This document shows, piece by piece, positions 17,948 through 27,999 of a stretch of DNA of 64,000 nt. This DNA is from G963556115 sp963677015 (GTDB taxonomy: Bacteria; Planctomycetota; SZUA-567), in the NCBI GenBank assembly GCA_963677015.1, contig OY781533.1, positions 1,364,001 to 1,428,000 of the forward strand. The letters are read 5' to 3'. The notes under the pieces are model-generated. The model was not told the DNA's origin and did no database searches. It worked only from the letters and a program-made list of their open reading frames with translations. A program made the position numbers and the translations under genes. Positions within the stretch are counted from its first letter, which is position 1. The number at the start of each line of letters is the position of its first letter.

Positions 17948-17974
17948 AGAAGTTAGAGATCTACTGCAGGCGAC

Positions 17975-20900
17975 ATGATCGATAAACAATATATTAAAGA
18001 AGTATTTATAGCAATGTTACTTAATGGGAATAATGTAATAATGCCGACTTTGTCCGGAAGAATACTCAATAAATTTGGTAGTACAGGTAATAAACGACAT
18101 ATTATATTACTGATTATTTTGCTTACCGGGTTTCTCCTGGTAGGTTTATCGGTTATTTATGAGGGCAAAATATTAAGAACCAGATTCTTAAATGAAGTAA
18201 GCATTCTTTCTGAGGCAATAAATCCTGATAGAGTAATGTCGTTACGCGGGGCAGCGGCGGATTCAGCGTTACCTGATTATTTACGGCTGAAATCATCCCT
18301 TACAGAGGTTCTTAAATTTAAGGGATATTATAATTCGGTATTTTTACTCGGCAGACGTATTGACGGTGAAATATTTTATTATCTTGATATTGACAAGAAC
18401 GGCTATGCTGCGGTTGCCCCTGGTAGTGTGGCAGAGACTTCATATCAGCGGATATTTAATAAACCTTTTAAAGAGCAGCGTTCACTTGTTGAGGTACCTG
18501 AAGGGTATAATAGTGATTATGGTATGCGGGCACTTGTTCCTGTTACCAGCAGGATTACCATGCGGACAAGTTCTGAGAAGATGAATAAAGTCAAGACTAT
18601 GCTTGACAATGCAAAAATACTATATCATGAAGAAGGTGAAGATGTTTTATTCGAGGCGATTAATAGCGGCGTCGGTAAATTTTATGATAATGATATCTAT
18701 ACTTTTGTCTATGATGAAAATATGACCATCCTTGCTCATCCTACAAAGCCTGAACTTATCGGGAAAAATCTGCTTGATAAAAAAGATTATCCTGGTGGAA
18801 AGTATTTCAGACGTGAGATTCAGGAGGTAGCCAATACTGTTGGAAAAGGTTGGGTGGAGTATGAATATGAAAATCCGGTAAGTGGGCAGCTAGAGCCTAA
18901 ACGTACTTATGTGCGTAAAATCGGGGATGTGATCATTTGTGCTGGTACATATACCGCGGTGGGAAGAACCGGTGTTGTGCTTGGTGTAACTGTAGACAGA
19001 GATTATTATTTAAGAGAGTTGTTGAAGGCGACTGTGCCGTCGGTTCTATTTACCATAGTGCTTTTTTTAATTGTATTTACGAGTAGATATTTTGCACGTA
19101 AGAGAATGGGAGTAACTTGTTGGTGGGGTAATTATCTTGAAGGAATTACAGTATTTGCAGTAGGAATTGTAATAAGTGCGTACATTGCATGGAACAGTAG
19201 TATTCTGGGGCAGAATAATACTTATGCGGATTTTTGGGATATAGCTAAGAACAAATCGGTAATGATTTCAGACTCTTTGACCATTATAAATAATATAGAA
19301 CTTGAGGGCCTGCAGAGCTATTTTGAGAGTTCTGATCATGTAAGCTATCAGGATTTTACTGATTATACACAGTATCTGCTTAACAATTCAACGGTCAAAG
19401 CCTGGGGGTGGGCACCTGTGATATCGCGTAATGAAATTAATAACTTTGAAAATGAAATCTCGCGTAATTTGCAGACAGAGCGCAAGGTATGGGAGCTTGA
19501 TTCTGCTGAAAACAGGGTGGCGGTATCTGAGAGAAAGGAATATTTTCCTATTAAATATATTGCTCCATTGAAAAATAATAAGGAAGTTATCGGTTTTGAT
19601 GAAGGGTCGGAAGAACAACGCAAAATGGCTCTGGAGTTTGCGTATGATACCGGCTTGAACAGTGCGTCGCCTCCATTACGGCTGGTACATAATGAAATTA
19701 TTCAGAACGGTATACTTGTATTTAATCCGGTATATTATAAGGATGGAAGTTTTCGCGGGTTTGCCTTTGCGATACTGAATCTCCAGACAATACTGTCAAA
19801 AGCAATAAGTGACAACAGTGTTTGTTTAACCCTGCTGATGCTTCATGATAATGCACAAACTGATCTCCTTTCCACTACCTGTCATGCGGGAAAAGCAATA
19901 GATGCAGATCTTAGTAACGGTGATTTTTCTTCATGGCGGCCGATCTTTATTTTCGGACGTACGTTTATGGTTATTGCCAGAGCAGGGAGTGAATTTATCA
20001 GTACGCATGAGAGTCATGTCTGGTTATTGATTCTGGTTGTTGGTTTTTTCTTTTCGGTAATTGTGTCATGGTTTATCGGAGGAATAATTAATCAGAAGCT
20101 GGTGCTTGATAATCTGGTAAGTGCACGAACAAAAGATCTTATGGAGATCAAGGAATATTTGCAGTCTACAATAAATTCTATATGTGACGGAGTCATAACT
20201 TTTGACGAAAGCGGCCGAATTACTGATATGAATAATATTGCTGTGCAGTTGACTGGCTGGGAGTTAAGCAAAGCCAAAGGCAATAGTATTTTTACCGTAT
20301 TTCAGACAGTAGGTCTCAGCGAGGGAAAATCTCAGGCAGAATTTCTCAGTGAGGTAATCAGTTCTAAAGTTATTTTGAGTGAAACCAGCGATACTATGAA
20401 TACTGTAACTGGAACTAGTTATCATATAACACGTAATAGCGCTCCGATAATTGATGATACCTCTGCAATTCTTGGCGGTGTTCTTGTTTTTCGTGATATC
20501 TCGGAAGAGTTTGAACGTAAATACAGTTTGCAGCAGAGTGAAGAACGATATCGAGCAATGTTTGAAGAGAATAACTCAATACAGTTGCTGATCGCACCAG
20601 AAACTGGGGCGATCATTGATGCTAATGAGTCTGCTTGCAGTTTTTACGGATTTTCACGGGATAATATCAGGCTTAAAAGCTTATATGATATTTCAGTTCA
20701 GGATAAGTCGGTAGTCAATGTAATATTATGTGATGCCTTAGGGGAAAGTTGTTCTCCATTTGAGCTTGAACAGTATAAGGCTGATAATAGTGTTGCTGAG
20801 GTTGAGGTGCAGTCAAGTCCTATTCCGGTATACGGAAGGGTTATTTTATACTTTGTAATTCAGGATATTACCGCTAGAAAGTGCGCCGAGAGTCAGTTGC

Positions 20901-23900
20901 TGTTTACCCAGAATAAGCTGCAGACAGTAATGGATAGTGTGCATGTTGGGATTGTTATAATTGATGCTAAGGAACATAAAATAATTGAGGTTAACTCAGA
21001 AGCTCAAAGAATGATAGGGCTCTCAGAAGAAGATATTATTGGAAAAATATGTCACGAGTTTATTTGTCCGTCATCAAAAGGGCAGTGTCCGATATCTAAC
21101 CAGGGTTTTGATGTGGATAATTCTGAACGGGTCCTGATTACAGGTGGCGGGGCTGAAGTGCCAATTCTTAAAACGGTTACCAAGATTACTATTAGTGGCC
21201 GCGAGTGTTTTCTGGAGAGCTTCGTCGATATTTCAGAACAGAAGAAATTTGAAGATGATATTCTGCGTACAAATGAAAAAATGGCTCTGGCTGCAAACGC
21301 AGCAAAATTTGGGGTTTTTGATTATGATATTATAAGTGGTGAGATAAAACTTGATGATTGGATGCGTAAAATATATGGAGTCCCTGAGGATTCGACAAAA
21401 TATTATCAGAAAGACTGGTTGGAATTTCTGGACCCCGATACTTCCGCTCAGGTGATAGCTGAGCTTCAAGCGGCAATTGAATCCGGCAGTATCCTGGATA
21501 CGGAATATGTTATTATCAGAAAGGATGGTGCTAAACGTGTTATAAGGGCTAAAGCTGAAATACTCAGGAATGAACAGGGTGAAGCACTACGTATGATCGG
21601 TGTGAATTATGATATTACGGTACAGCGGCAGAATGAGCTTGCGTTGCAGGAGAAGGAGAAAAATTTCAGTACCTTCTTTGAAACAATTGATGACATGATC
21701 TTTATTACCGATCGAGACCGCGCTATAGTTTATACCAATATTTCGGCTGAGCATAAATTGGGGTATAAGGAAAATCAGCTTCTTGGTAAGAATATCCTGG
21801 ATCTATTCTTTACTGGCGAAAGAGACCGTGCAGAACGAATATTCAATAATATGATACTTGGTAAAAGTGATATCTGCTTATTACCGATTCAGGCACAAGA
21901 CGGCAAGCTTTTACCGGTTGAATCCAGGGTTTGGCTTGGTAAATGGAACGGTGAAGAATGTGTTTTCGGAGTAGTTAAGGATTTATCTGCACAGCAGGAA
22001 GCTTTGCAGCGTTTTAATAAATTATTCTCCAGCAATCCTGCTCTTATGGCTATTGCCAGTTTTCCTGGCAGAGATATAACGGAGGTTAATGAGTCTTTTG
22101 TCAAAGTAACAGGGTTTGGTGGAAATGAAGTTATTGGTAAAGCAATTTCTGAGCTTGGTTTTATTCCGGGAGGAGATCTTGAGAATGAGATTTCAAGAAG
22201 AATGCAGCATGACAGTAAGATCTCAGATATTGAAATTAAACTGCGGAAAAATGATAACAGCTTATTGGATGTGATACTGTCAGGAGAAGTTATAGAAAAT
22301 ATCGGCAAAAAATACTGTCTCTTTGTTATGGTAGATATCACCAAACGCAAGCAGGCGGAAATTGATCTTTTGCGAACTAACAGGGAGCTCGAAGAAGCAA
22401 CTGTGCGGGCTGAAAATCTTGCAGAAGATGCAAGAAATGCCAATGACGCAAAGAGTGAGTTTCTGGCTAATATGAGTCACGAAATCAGGACGCCAATGAA
22501 TGGTGTAATAGGTATGATTGATCTGTTGCTGGATACTAAGTTGACAGCAATACAGCAGCAGTTTGCAAGTACGGTAAAGATCAGTGCCGAGTCGCTTTTA
22601 ACGCTTATTAATGATATCCTTGATTTCTCTAAAATTAAGGCTAATCGTCTTGAACTTGAGCATATTGCTTTTAACCTCGAAGAACTGTTGGAAAATTTTG
22701 CAGCAACAATAGGAGTACAGGCATGTAATAAAGGTCTGGAGTTTGTCTGTGGCCTTTATCCGGATATACCGGTACATCTTATCGGTGATCCTGGAAGATT
22801 GAAGCAGATTCTGATCAATCTCGCTGGTAATGCAATTAAGTTTACTGATAAGGGAATAGTTGAAGTTAAAGCACTGTTGGTAAATAGCTCAGATACAACA
22901 ATAACCGTCTGTTTTTATGTTGTTGATACTGGTATCGGGATTGACGAAGAGAAACTGGAAATACTGTTTGATAAATTTAGTCAGGTGGACAGCAGTATTA
23001 CCCGTAAATATGGCGGTACCGGCCTGGGGCTGGCGATATCTAAACAGCTTGTAGAGAAGATGGGCGGGACTGTCGGAGTAATTAGTGAGGTTGGACAGGG
23101 AACTGAATTCTGGTTTACAGTTGTTTTGGAGAAAGACCTGAAGGCTGAGGTGTCTGAAACAGTCACTGACTTTGCAGCAACTCGAGTGCTTGTTATTGAG
23201 AGTAATGATATCTCCAGGGATTTACTGAGTAAGAGGCTTGCATACTGGAATATGGAGGTCGTGGAAGTGAAATCGGCTATTAGGGCTTTGGAGGTTCTTT
23301 ATGAAGAGTCTGAACGAAACAATAAATTTGATTTGATAATTCTGGATATGGATATGCCGGGCATGCCGGGTAAATCATTGATTCAGAACATCAAAGGCAT
23401 TGAAGATTTTAATATGATACCGTTTATTCTTTTGTCGTCATTAAAACATGTTGACACGGATAGAGGTATTTCAGATTCAGGCGTTATCCGCTTTATGAGT
23501 AAGCCTGTTAGTATTTCAAAATTACGTGTAGTCATTGATAATATTATCAACGGCGTTGAAAGTACCGAAACAGAATTACCGGAAATTAAACCTGAAGACT
23601 ATGAGGTGAAATGTGTTGAGACCGGTATCCGAATTTTACTGGTGGAGGATAATATTACTAATCAGCAGGTAGCATATCATCTTTTGCAGAAGTTTAATAT
23701 TAATGTGGATATCGCCAATAATGGCGAGGAAGCATTGGATTATTTGAGCGGTAATAAATATGATCTTGTTTTTATGGATGTGCAGATGCCGGTAATGGAT
23801 GGATATACGACAACAGCAAAAATACGTTCCCCGGATTCTGAGAGTATTGATGAAAATACGATTATTGTAGCCATGACTGCCAATGCCATGCCGGAAGATA

Positions 23901-24388
23901 GACAGCGGTGTGAGCAGGCGGGTATGAATGATTATATATCCAAGCCTTTGTCATCAGCTCACGTAAAAGAGGTCTTGCTTAAATATATTCCTCAGCTGAT
24001 TCCTGAAAATTCAGAAACAGATGCGGCTGCTGATTTTAAAGATGATATTTCTGACGAGTCGGCTATCTGGGATAAAGAAAGGGTTGTAGAGCAGTTAGGA
24101 ATAGGTGATGATGTAATAAGTGAGCTGATAGCTTATGCCCTTGAGGACTGGCCGCAGGAGATTAGTTTAATTGGTGAATGTATCGAAAATGCCGGAGAGT
24201 GTATAACAATACAGCGATATGCCCATAGTCTTAAAGGGGCTGCCGGAAATATATGTGCCTCGCAGATAATGAGTATTGCAGGTGAGATTGAAGCGGCCAA
24301 AACGCTTGCGGAAATGAGGCTCATATTTCCACAACTTGAAAGTGCTTTTGCTGATTTTAAAAATTTACTGGCTCATAAGGAGATATAA
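17975..24388 (+). CDS. Giant multi-sensor hybrid histidine kinase with phosphorelay domains
   Basis: A 2137-residue membrane sensor. Order (approximate): TM 41-60; extracytoplasmic sensor with a Cache-like part (205-330); TM 351-372 and 388-408; CHASE-like sensor (470-620); TM 680-705; six PAS domains starting near 727, 858, 981, 1102, 1230 and 1346; HisKA with phospho-acceptor H1502 in SHEIRTPMNG; HATPase with N-box LAGNAIKFTD and GTGLGL; two receiver domains with D1791 and D1935; HPt with H2084 in HSLKGAAGN. All phosphorelay residues are intact except that receiver 1 lacks the usual paired N-terminal acids (VIESND), so it may be weak or regulatory. Its output is probably the small response regulator 1 bp downstream. 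Confidence 0.93.
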   Translation: MIDKQYIKEVFIAMLLNGNNVIMPTLSGRILNKFGSTGNKRHIILLIILLTGFLLVGLSVIYEGKILRTRFLNEVSILSEAINPDRVMSLRGAAADSALPDYLRLKSSLTEVLKFKGYYNSVFLLGRRIDGEIFYYLDIDKNGYAAVAPGSVAETSYQRIFNKPFKEQRSLVEVPEGYNSDYGMRALVPVTSRITMRTSSEKMNKVKTMLDNAKILYHEEGEDVLFEAINSGVGKFYDNDIYTFVYDENMTILAHPTKPELIGKNLLDKKDYPGGKYFRREIQEVANTVGKGWVEYEYENPVSGQLEPKRTYVRKIGDVIICAGTYTAVGRTGVVLGVTVDRDYYLRELLKATVPSVLFTIVLFLIVFTSRYFARKRMGVTCWWGNYLEGITVFAVGIVISAYIAWNSSILGQNNTYADFWDIAKNKSVMISDSLTIINNIELEGLQSYFESSDHVSYQDFTDYTQYLLNNSTVKAWGWAPVISRNEINNFENEISRNLQTERKVWELDSAENRVAVSERKEYFPIKYIAPLKNNKEVIGFDEGSEEQRKMALEFAYDTGLNSASPPLRLVHNEIIQNGILVFNPVYYKDGSFRGFAFAILNLQTILSKAISDNSVCLTLLMLHDNAQTDLLSTTCHAGKAIDADLSNGDFSSWRPIFIFGRTFMVIARAGSEFISTHESHVWLLILVVGFFFSVIVSWFIGGIINQKLVLDNLVSARTKDLMEIKEYLQSTINSICDGVITFDESGRITDMNNIAVQLTGWELSKAKGNSIFTVFQTVGLSEGKSQAEFLSEVISSKVILSETSDTMNTVTGTSYHITRNSAPIIDDTSAILGGVLVFRDISEEFERKYSLQQSEERYRAMFEENNSIQLLIAPETGAIIDANESACSFYGFSRDNIRLKSLYDISVQDKSVVNVILCDALGESCSPFELEQYKADNSVAEVEVQSSPIPVYGRVILYFVIQDITARKCAESQLLFTQNKLQTVMDSVHVGIVIIDAKEHKIIEVNSEAQRMIGLSEEDIIGKICHEFICPSSKGQCPISNQGFDVDNSERVLITGGGAEVPILKTVTKITISGRECFLESFVDISEQKKFEDDILRTNEKMALAANAAKFGVFDYDIISGEIKLDDWMRKIYGVPEDSTKYYQKDWLEFLDPDTSAQVIAELQAAIESGSILDTEYVIIRKDGAKRVIRAKAEILRNEQGEALRMIGVNYDITVQRQNELALQEKEKNFSTFFETIDDMIFITDRDRAIVYTNISAEHKLGYKENQLLGKNILDLFFTGERDRAERIFNNMILGKSDICLLPIQAQDGKLLPVESRVWLGKWNGEECVFGVVKDLSAQQEALQRFNKLFSSNPALMAIASFPGRDITEVNESFVKVTGFGGNEVIGKAISELGFIPGGDLENEISRRMQHDSKISDIEIKLRKNDNSLLDVILSGEVIENIGKKYCLFVMVDITKRKQAEIDLLRTNRELEEATVRAENLAEDARNANDAKSEFLANMSHEIRTPMNGVIGMIDLLLDTKLTAIQQQFASTVKISAESLLTLINDILDFSKIKANRLELEHIAFNLEELLENFAATIGVQACNKGLEFVCGLYPDIPVHLIGDPGRLKQILINLAGNAIKFTDKGIVEVKALLVNSSDTTITVCFYVVDTGIGIDEEKLEILFDKFSQVDSSITRKYGGTGLGLAISKQLVEKMGGTVGVISEVGQGTEFWFTVVLEKDLKAEVSETVTDFAATRVLVIESNDISRDLLSKRLAYWNMEVVEVKSAIRALEVLYEESERNNKFDLIILDMDMPGMPGKSLIQNIKGIEDFNMIPFILLSSLKHVDTDRGISDSGVIRFMSKPVSISKLRVVIDNIINGVESTETELPEIKPEDYEVKCVETGIRILLVEDNITNQQVAYHLLQKFNINVDIANNGEEALDYLSGNKYDLVFMDVQMPVMDGYTTTAKIRSPDSESIDENTIIVAMTANAMPEDRQRCEQAGMNDYISKPLSSAHVKEVLLKYIPQLIPENSETDAAADFKDDISDESAIWDKERVVEQLGIGDDVISELIAYALEDWPQEISLIGECIENAGECITIQRYAHSLKGAAGNICASQIMSIAGEIEAAKTLAEMRLIFPQLESAFADFKNLLAHKEI

Positions 24389-24389
24389 C

Positions 24390-24785
24390 ATGAAGACACT
24401 GGTAGTGGATGATGAATTTATTTCAAGAAAAATTCTAGCGGTAATTCTTGGCGAGTTCGGGGCTGTTGATATTGCCGTTAACGGCGTTGAAGCGCAGGAT
24501 GCAATCGCTCTGGCTCTTGATGAGGGAGAGCCGTACGATCTTATCTGTCTAGATATTCAGATGCCGGGTATGGATGGACATGAAGTGTTGCAGAAGATCC
24601 GCGAGAAGGAGGAAGATGCTGGAATATATTATACCAATGGGGTTAGGATTGTAATGACGACAGTAATGAAAGATATTAAAAATCTGATGGCAGCATACAA
24701 TAATCTGTGTGATGGTTATATCACCAAACCTATTGAAAGAACTAAACTGCTCGAGGTATTGAAAGAACTTGAGCTAATACAGTAA
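24390..24785 (+). CDS. Single-domain response regulator (CheY-like)
   Basis: A 131-residue stand-alone receiver domain. It has the acidic pair in VVDDE, the phospho-acceptor Asp in LICLDIQMPGMDG, the switch Thr in MTTVM and the conserved Lys in YITKPI. The start is set by AAGGAG 7 nt before the ATG, 1 bp after the stop codon of the giant kinase, so it is translationally coupled. It is the likely phosphoryl end point of the HPt domain and could act on a motor, a cyclase or another partner; it has no output domain itself. Confidence 0.92.
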   Translation: MKTLVVDDEFISRKILAVILGEFGAVDIAVNGVEAQDAIALALDEGEPYDLICLDIQMPGMDGHEVLQKIREKEEDAGIYYTNGVRIVMTTVMKDIKNLMAAYNNLCDGYITKPIERTKLLEVLKELELIQ

Positions 24786-25047
24786 ATTTTCAGAAATTAT
24801 AGTATTAATTTATCAGGTATATCAGGCTTTAATTAATTTAAATGTAAATCTTGTTTGCAATAAAAAATATCTTATGCTATTCTATATAATAATATAACTA
24901 CTTGTGTTAAATCAAGTTTATCTTCATATTATTATGCTATTCCTTTAGCAGATTATATTGTTTCTGTTATTATTGAATTTTATCCTGAATGTAACAATAT
25001 GGAATTAATATTATCCGGATATTTATACATATATTAAGGAATCACTG

Positions 25048-27102
25048 ATGAAAATCTCACGTAAACTTCTATTGCTGGCAATATCACCTGTGGTGTTTTT
25101 TGCAGTGATAATATTAGTGGTTGTGCTATTCAATAAACAAAGCATTGATTCGGTTATTGTTAAAGAAACGAATAAAGAGATAACCGATAAAATTAAAATG
25201 TCTACCGACAATTTGTATAAATTCTGCATGGTACAGAATGATGAGATATCTGCAAAGCTGCAAAGTGATCTGAATGTTGCTAATTTTCTGGTGTCAAAAG
25301 CAGGAGGTATCAGCATTGATTCAGCTGGTGGAAAAGTTGAATGGACAGCTATAAATCAGTTTACTAAAAAAGCCGTTAATGTCATGCTGCCTAAAATGAT
25401 TTTTGGTAATACCTGGCTGGGAATAAATTACGACCCCGATAAACCGAGTGTTTTTGTTGATGAAGTTGAGAAACTTACCGGAAGTACATGTACCGTGTTT
25501 CAGCGGATGAATAAAGAAGGTGATATGCTCCGAGTTGCTACAAATATTAAAAAACTTGATGGTAAACGGGCTGTTGGGACATATATACCGTTTATTATGC
25601 CGGATGGATCCAAGAACAAAGTTCTGGAAAGTATTTATAATAAGAAAACTTTTTATGGTATGGCTTTTGTCGTTAATGCAAATTATCTGACAGCTTATAT
25701 GCCGATAACAGATATTAATGGCAATGTTGTGGGTATATTGTATGTTGGTGTAAAGCATGATTCCCGCGGTAATATACGGCGTAGTTTTTTGGAAACAACA
25801 GTTGGTAAAGATGGTTATGCCTTTGTTTTGCAGGCTGCCGGCAGTAATACCGGTAAATATGTCATCAGTAATAAGGGTGACTATGATGGTGAAAATGTTC
25901 TTGGGGTAAAATCTGCTGACGGACGTAAGATTGTAAGAGAGATTATTGATATCGCAAATTCTAATCCTCCGGGGTATATTGGTTATATTGAGTATGAAAT
26001 GCAGAGCAGTGTTGGCGGACCTGTTGAAGATGTGATGGTCGCGTTTACCAGACTTGCTGAATGGAATTGGTTAATAGGTGTTAACGCTTATCGGAAAAAT
26101 TTTATGGCAAGTCAGCTCAATATTCGCGATTCTTTGAATTACATGATATCATTAACTGTTATTGCCTCTGTCCTTTTGGTGCTAATTGTTACAGTCATTG
26201 CTATTTTTGTAACTAGGAGCATTACCATACCTATTAATAGTATTATTTCGCAGTTAAATATTGGTTCAACTCAGATAGATACTGCTGCCGGGAAGGTATC
26301 AGAGACAAGTCAGTCGGTATCATCGTGTGCTACTCAGCAGGCAGCCAGTCTGGAAGAGGTTGCGTCATCAATTGAGGAAATGTCGAGTGTTTCAAAAAGT
26401 TCTGCAGATAATGCGGTAACCGGTAATACTAATATGCAGCAGGCTATGATGCAGGTAGAGGAAGGTGCAAAAGCTGTAAGCAGTATAACTGCTGCTATGG
26501 AGGGTATAAGCAAGTCTACAGAGAAAATTAATACAATAATTCATACTATCGATGAAATTGCTTTTCAGACAAATTTGCTGGCGTTGAATGCGGCGGTTGA
26601 GGCGGCGCGGGCAGGAGAGGTAGGTAAAGGGTTCTCGGTGGTTGCTGATGAGGTGAGAAATCTTGCGCAGAAAGCGGCAGGGGCCGCAAAGGATACAGCG
26701 GATCTGATTGTAAGTACTGTTGACCAGGTAAAGAGTGGGGTGCATATCGTTGACGATTTGAAAAAGCGTTTTGAGGTTATTGAAAGCAGCTCTAATGAGG
26801 CGGTAAGGGTAATAAATATGATAACGCAATCGAGCTCTGAACAGGCGCAGGGGATTGAGCAGATAAATATTGCAATTTCTCAGATGGACAAGGTTACACA
26901 GGAGAATTCGTCAAATGCTGAGATGGCTGCTTCTGCTTCAATAAAGCTGGCTGAACAGTCAGATCAGTTAATGTCTATTGTTACCGTGCTTACAAATATT
27001 GTCAATGGTGATACCGCTAGTAAAACGGGCTCTGGTATGGCAGAAAATACCAGAATAAAAAGCATTGGTATGAGTGATAAAGACAGTGGCGACAGTAAGT
27101 GA
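25048..27102 (+). CDS. Methyl-accepting chemotaxis protein
   Basis: A 684-residue chemoreceptor. It has an N-terminal membrane segment (about 7-29), a periplasmic sensor resembling the Cache_3-Cache_2 type (about 75-345), a second membrane segment (365-392) and a long cytoplasmic coiled coil. The highly conserved kinase-contact tip is IDEIAFQTNLLALNAAVEAA at about 501-520. The C-terminus is a short polar tail without a CheR-tethering NWETF-type pentapeptide. It should signal to a CheA kinase; no che genes lie nearby. Proximity to the kinase and CheY-like gene suggests related signalling, but a 260-bp gap separates them. Confidence 0.93.
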   Translation: MKISRKLLLLAISPVVFFAVIILVVVLFNKQSIDSVIVKETNKEITDKIKMSTDNLYKFCMVQNDEISAKLQSDLNVANFLVSKAGGISIDSAGGKVEWTAINQFTKKAVNVMLPKMIFGNTWLGINYDPDKPSVFVDEVEKLTGSTCTVFQRMNKEGDMLRVATNIKKLDGKRAVGTYIPFIMPDGSKNKVLESIYNKKTFYGMAFVVNANYLTAYMPITDINGNVVGILYVGVKHDSRGNIRRSFLETTVGKDGYAFVLQAAGSNTGKYVISNKGDYDGENVLGVKSADGRKIVREIIDIANSNPPGYIGYIEYEMQSSVGGPVEDVMVAFTRLAEWNWLIGVNAYRKNFMASQLNIRDSLNYMISLTVIASVLLVLIVTVIAIFVTRSITIPINSIISQLNIGSTQIDTAAGKVSETSQSVSSCATQQAASLEEVASSIEEMSSVSKSSADNAVTGNTNMQQAMMQVEEGAKAVSSITAAMEGISKSTEKINTIIHTIDEIAFQTNLLALNAAVEAARAGEVGKGFSVVADEVRNLAQKAAGAAKDTADLIVSTVDQVKSGVHIVDDLKKRFEVIESSSNEAVRVINMITQSSSEQAQGIEQINIAISQMDKVTQENSSNAEMAASASIKLAEQSDQLMSIVTVLTNIVNGDTASKTGSGMAENTRIKSIGMSDKDSGDSK

Positions 27103-27153
27103 TGATGATTTCTATATTACAAAGTGTGATCTCTAACCGTTTAATAAATTTTG

Positions 27154-27184
27154 AGTCAACCTGCTACTTGGGTTGACTTTTTTT
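27154..27184 (+). terminator. Rho-independent terminator after the chemoreceptor gene
   Basis: The stem AGTCAACC/GGTTGACT with a 9-nt loop is followed by a run of T residues. Confidence 0.85.
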
Positions 27185-27205
27185 ATGGTGTTTATTCCTT
27201 TGAGC

Positions 27206-27748
27206 TTAATACTTGGCAGCAATCTTATAGCCTTTGAAATCAACTTTATTGACAATGAGCTTATTTCCTTCGGCAATATAGAATGTTGCCGGCAGTCCTT
27301 CACCGTAGCAGCATTCTCCGTGTGGAACATCCATTCTCATAATAAAAAAGCTGAGTTCAGGATCATTGAATACCGCTTCAAGGCAGATGAAATCGTCTTC
27401 ACAGAGGGTCATCGCTGAAATTTTTTCTTCCAGTTCGTCCTGGAACATTAGAGCTATCAATATAAGGAGTTTTTTTTCATTTATGCCGCCAAGAAGCAGA
27501 AAATCTTCATTGTCCGGGTGACTGCCGAAGTTTGAAAACTCGGGATCATTAATTGTTGCGTAACCCAGAGCGTGAGTTCCTGAATCAACGCTTGAAGAGT
27601 ATATATGCTCTCCGATTGATTCGCCATCGTTGGCAATAAGTCTATGCTCCTGGCGTGAAGGTGTAAGGCGTACGATCAGTCCTCTTGCTTCCAGATCATT
27701 CATGATTTCACTGGTCATTTTCTGTGGAGTAACGTTTATCATATTCAT
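27206..27748 (-). CDS. Hypothetical protein, about 180 residues
   Basis: I do not recognise the family. The protein is soluble, acidic and mixed alpha/beta in appearance, without a signal peptide or membrane segment. The N-terminal 30 residues could form a helix. There is a distinctive segment HGECCYGEG with two adjacent Cys near residue 145. The start chosen is the ATG at 27748, which has AAAGG 7 nt upstream; a GTG two codons earlier would overlap that Shine-Dalgarno. It is convergent with the chemoreceptor and has its own upstream region, so it is probably monocistronic. Confidence 0.7.
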   Translation of the reverse strand: MNMINVTPQKMTSEIMNDLEARGLIVRLTPSRQEHRLIANDGESIGEHIYSSSVDSGTHALGYATINDPEFSNFGSHPDNEDFLLLGGINEKKLLILIALMFQDELEEKISAMTLCEDDFICLEAVFNDPELSFFIMRMDVPHGECCYGEGLPATFYIAEGNKLIVNKVDFKGYKIAAKY

Positions 27749-27932
27749 TGTCACCCTTTCAAATGATAAAATGGTTATCTAAACTATAGGTATTTGTTTA
27801 TTATTATAATAGCAAAAATTATAATATCTGCAACTGTCAAATTACAGGCAGTAATTTTTTATTGGCATCTGTATATAAATTTATAGGTTATGATTGTTCA
27901 CAATTGTAAAGATTAAATGGTTGATATAAGTG

Positions 27933-27968
27933 AAAAATCCCATGTCGTAAATTAGTTAGACATGGGAT
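27933..27968 (-). terminator. Rho-independent terminator after the nitronate monooxygenase gene
   Basis: The perfect 10-bp arms ATCCCATGTC/GACATGGGAT (27937-27946 and 27959-27968) are followed on the minus strand by TTTTTC. It lies 32 bp past the stop codon of the minus-strand gene. Confidence 0.8.
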
Positions 27969-27999
27969 ATTGAAATAGTGATTTTTCTATCCAAGAGGA

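Noticed and set aside
21889..22443. 184-residue open frame antisense to the hybrid kinase
   Set aside because: It overlaps conserved PAS-domain coding sequence, has no recognisable motifs and no ribosome-binding site.
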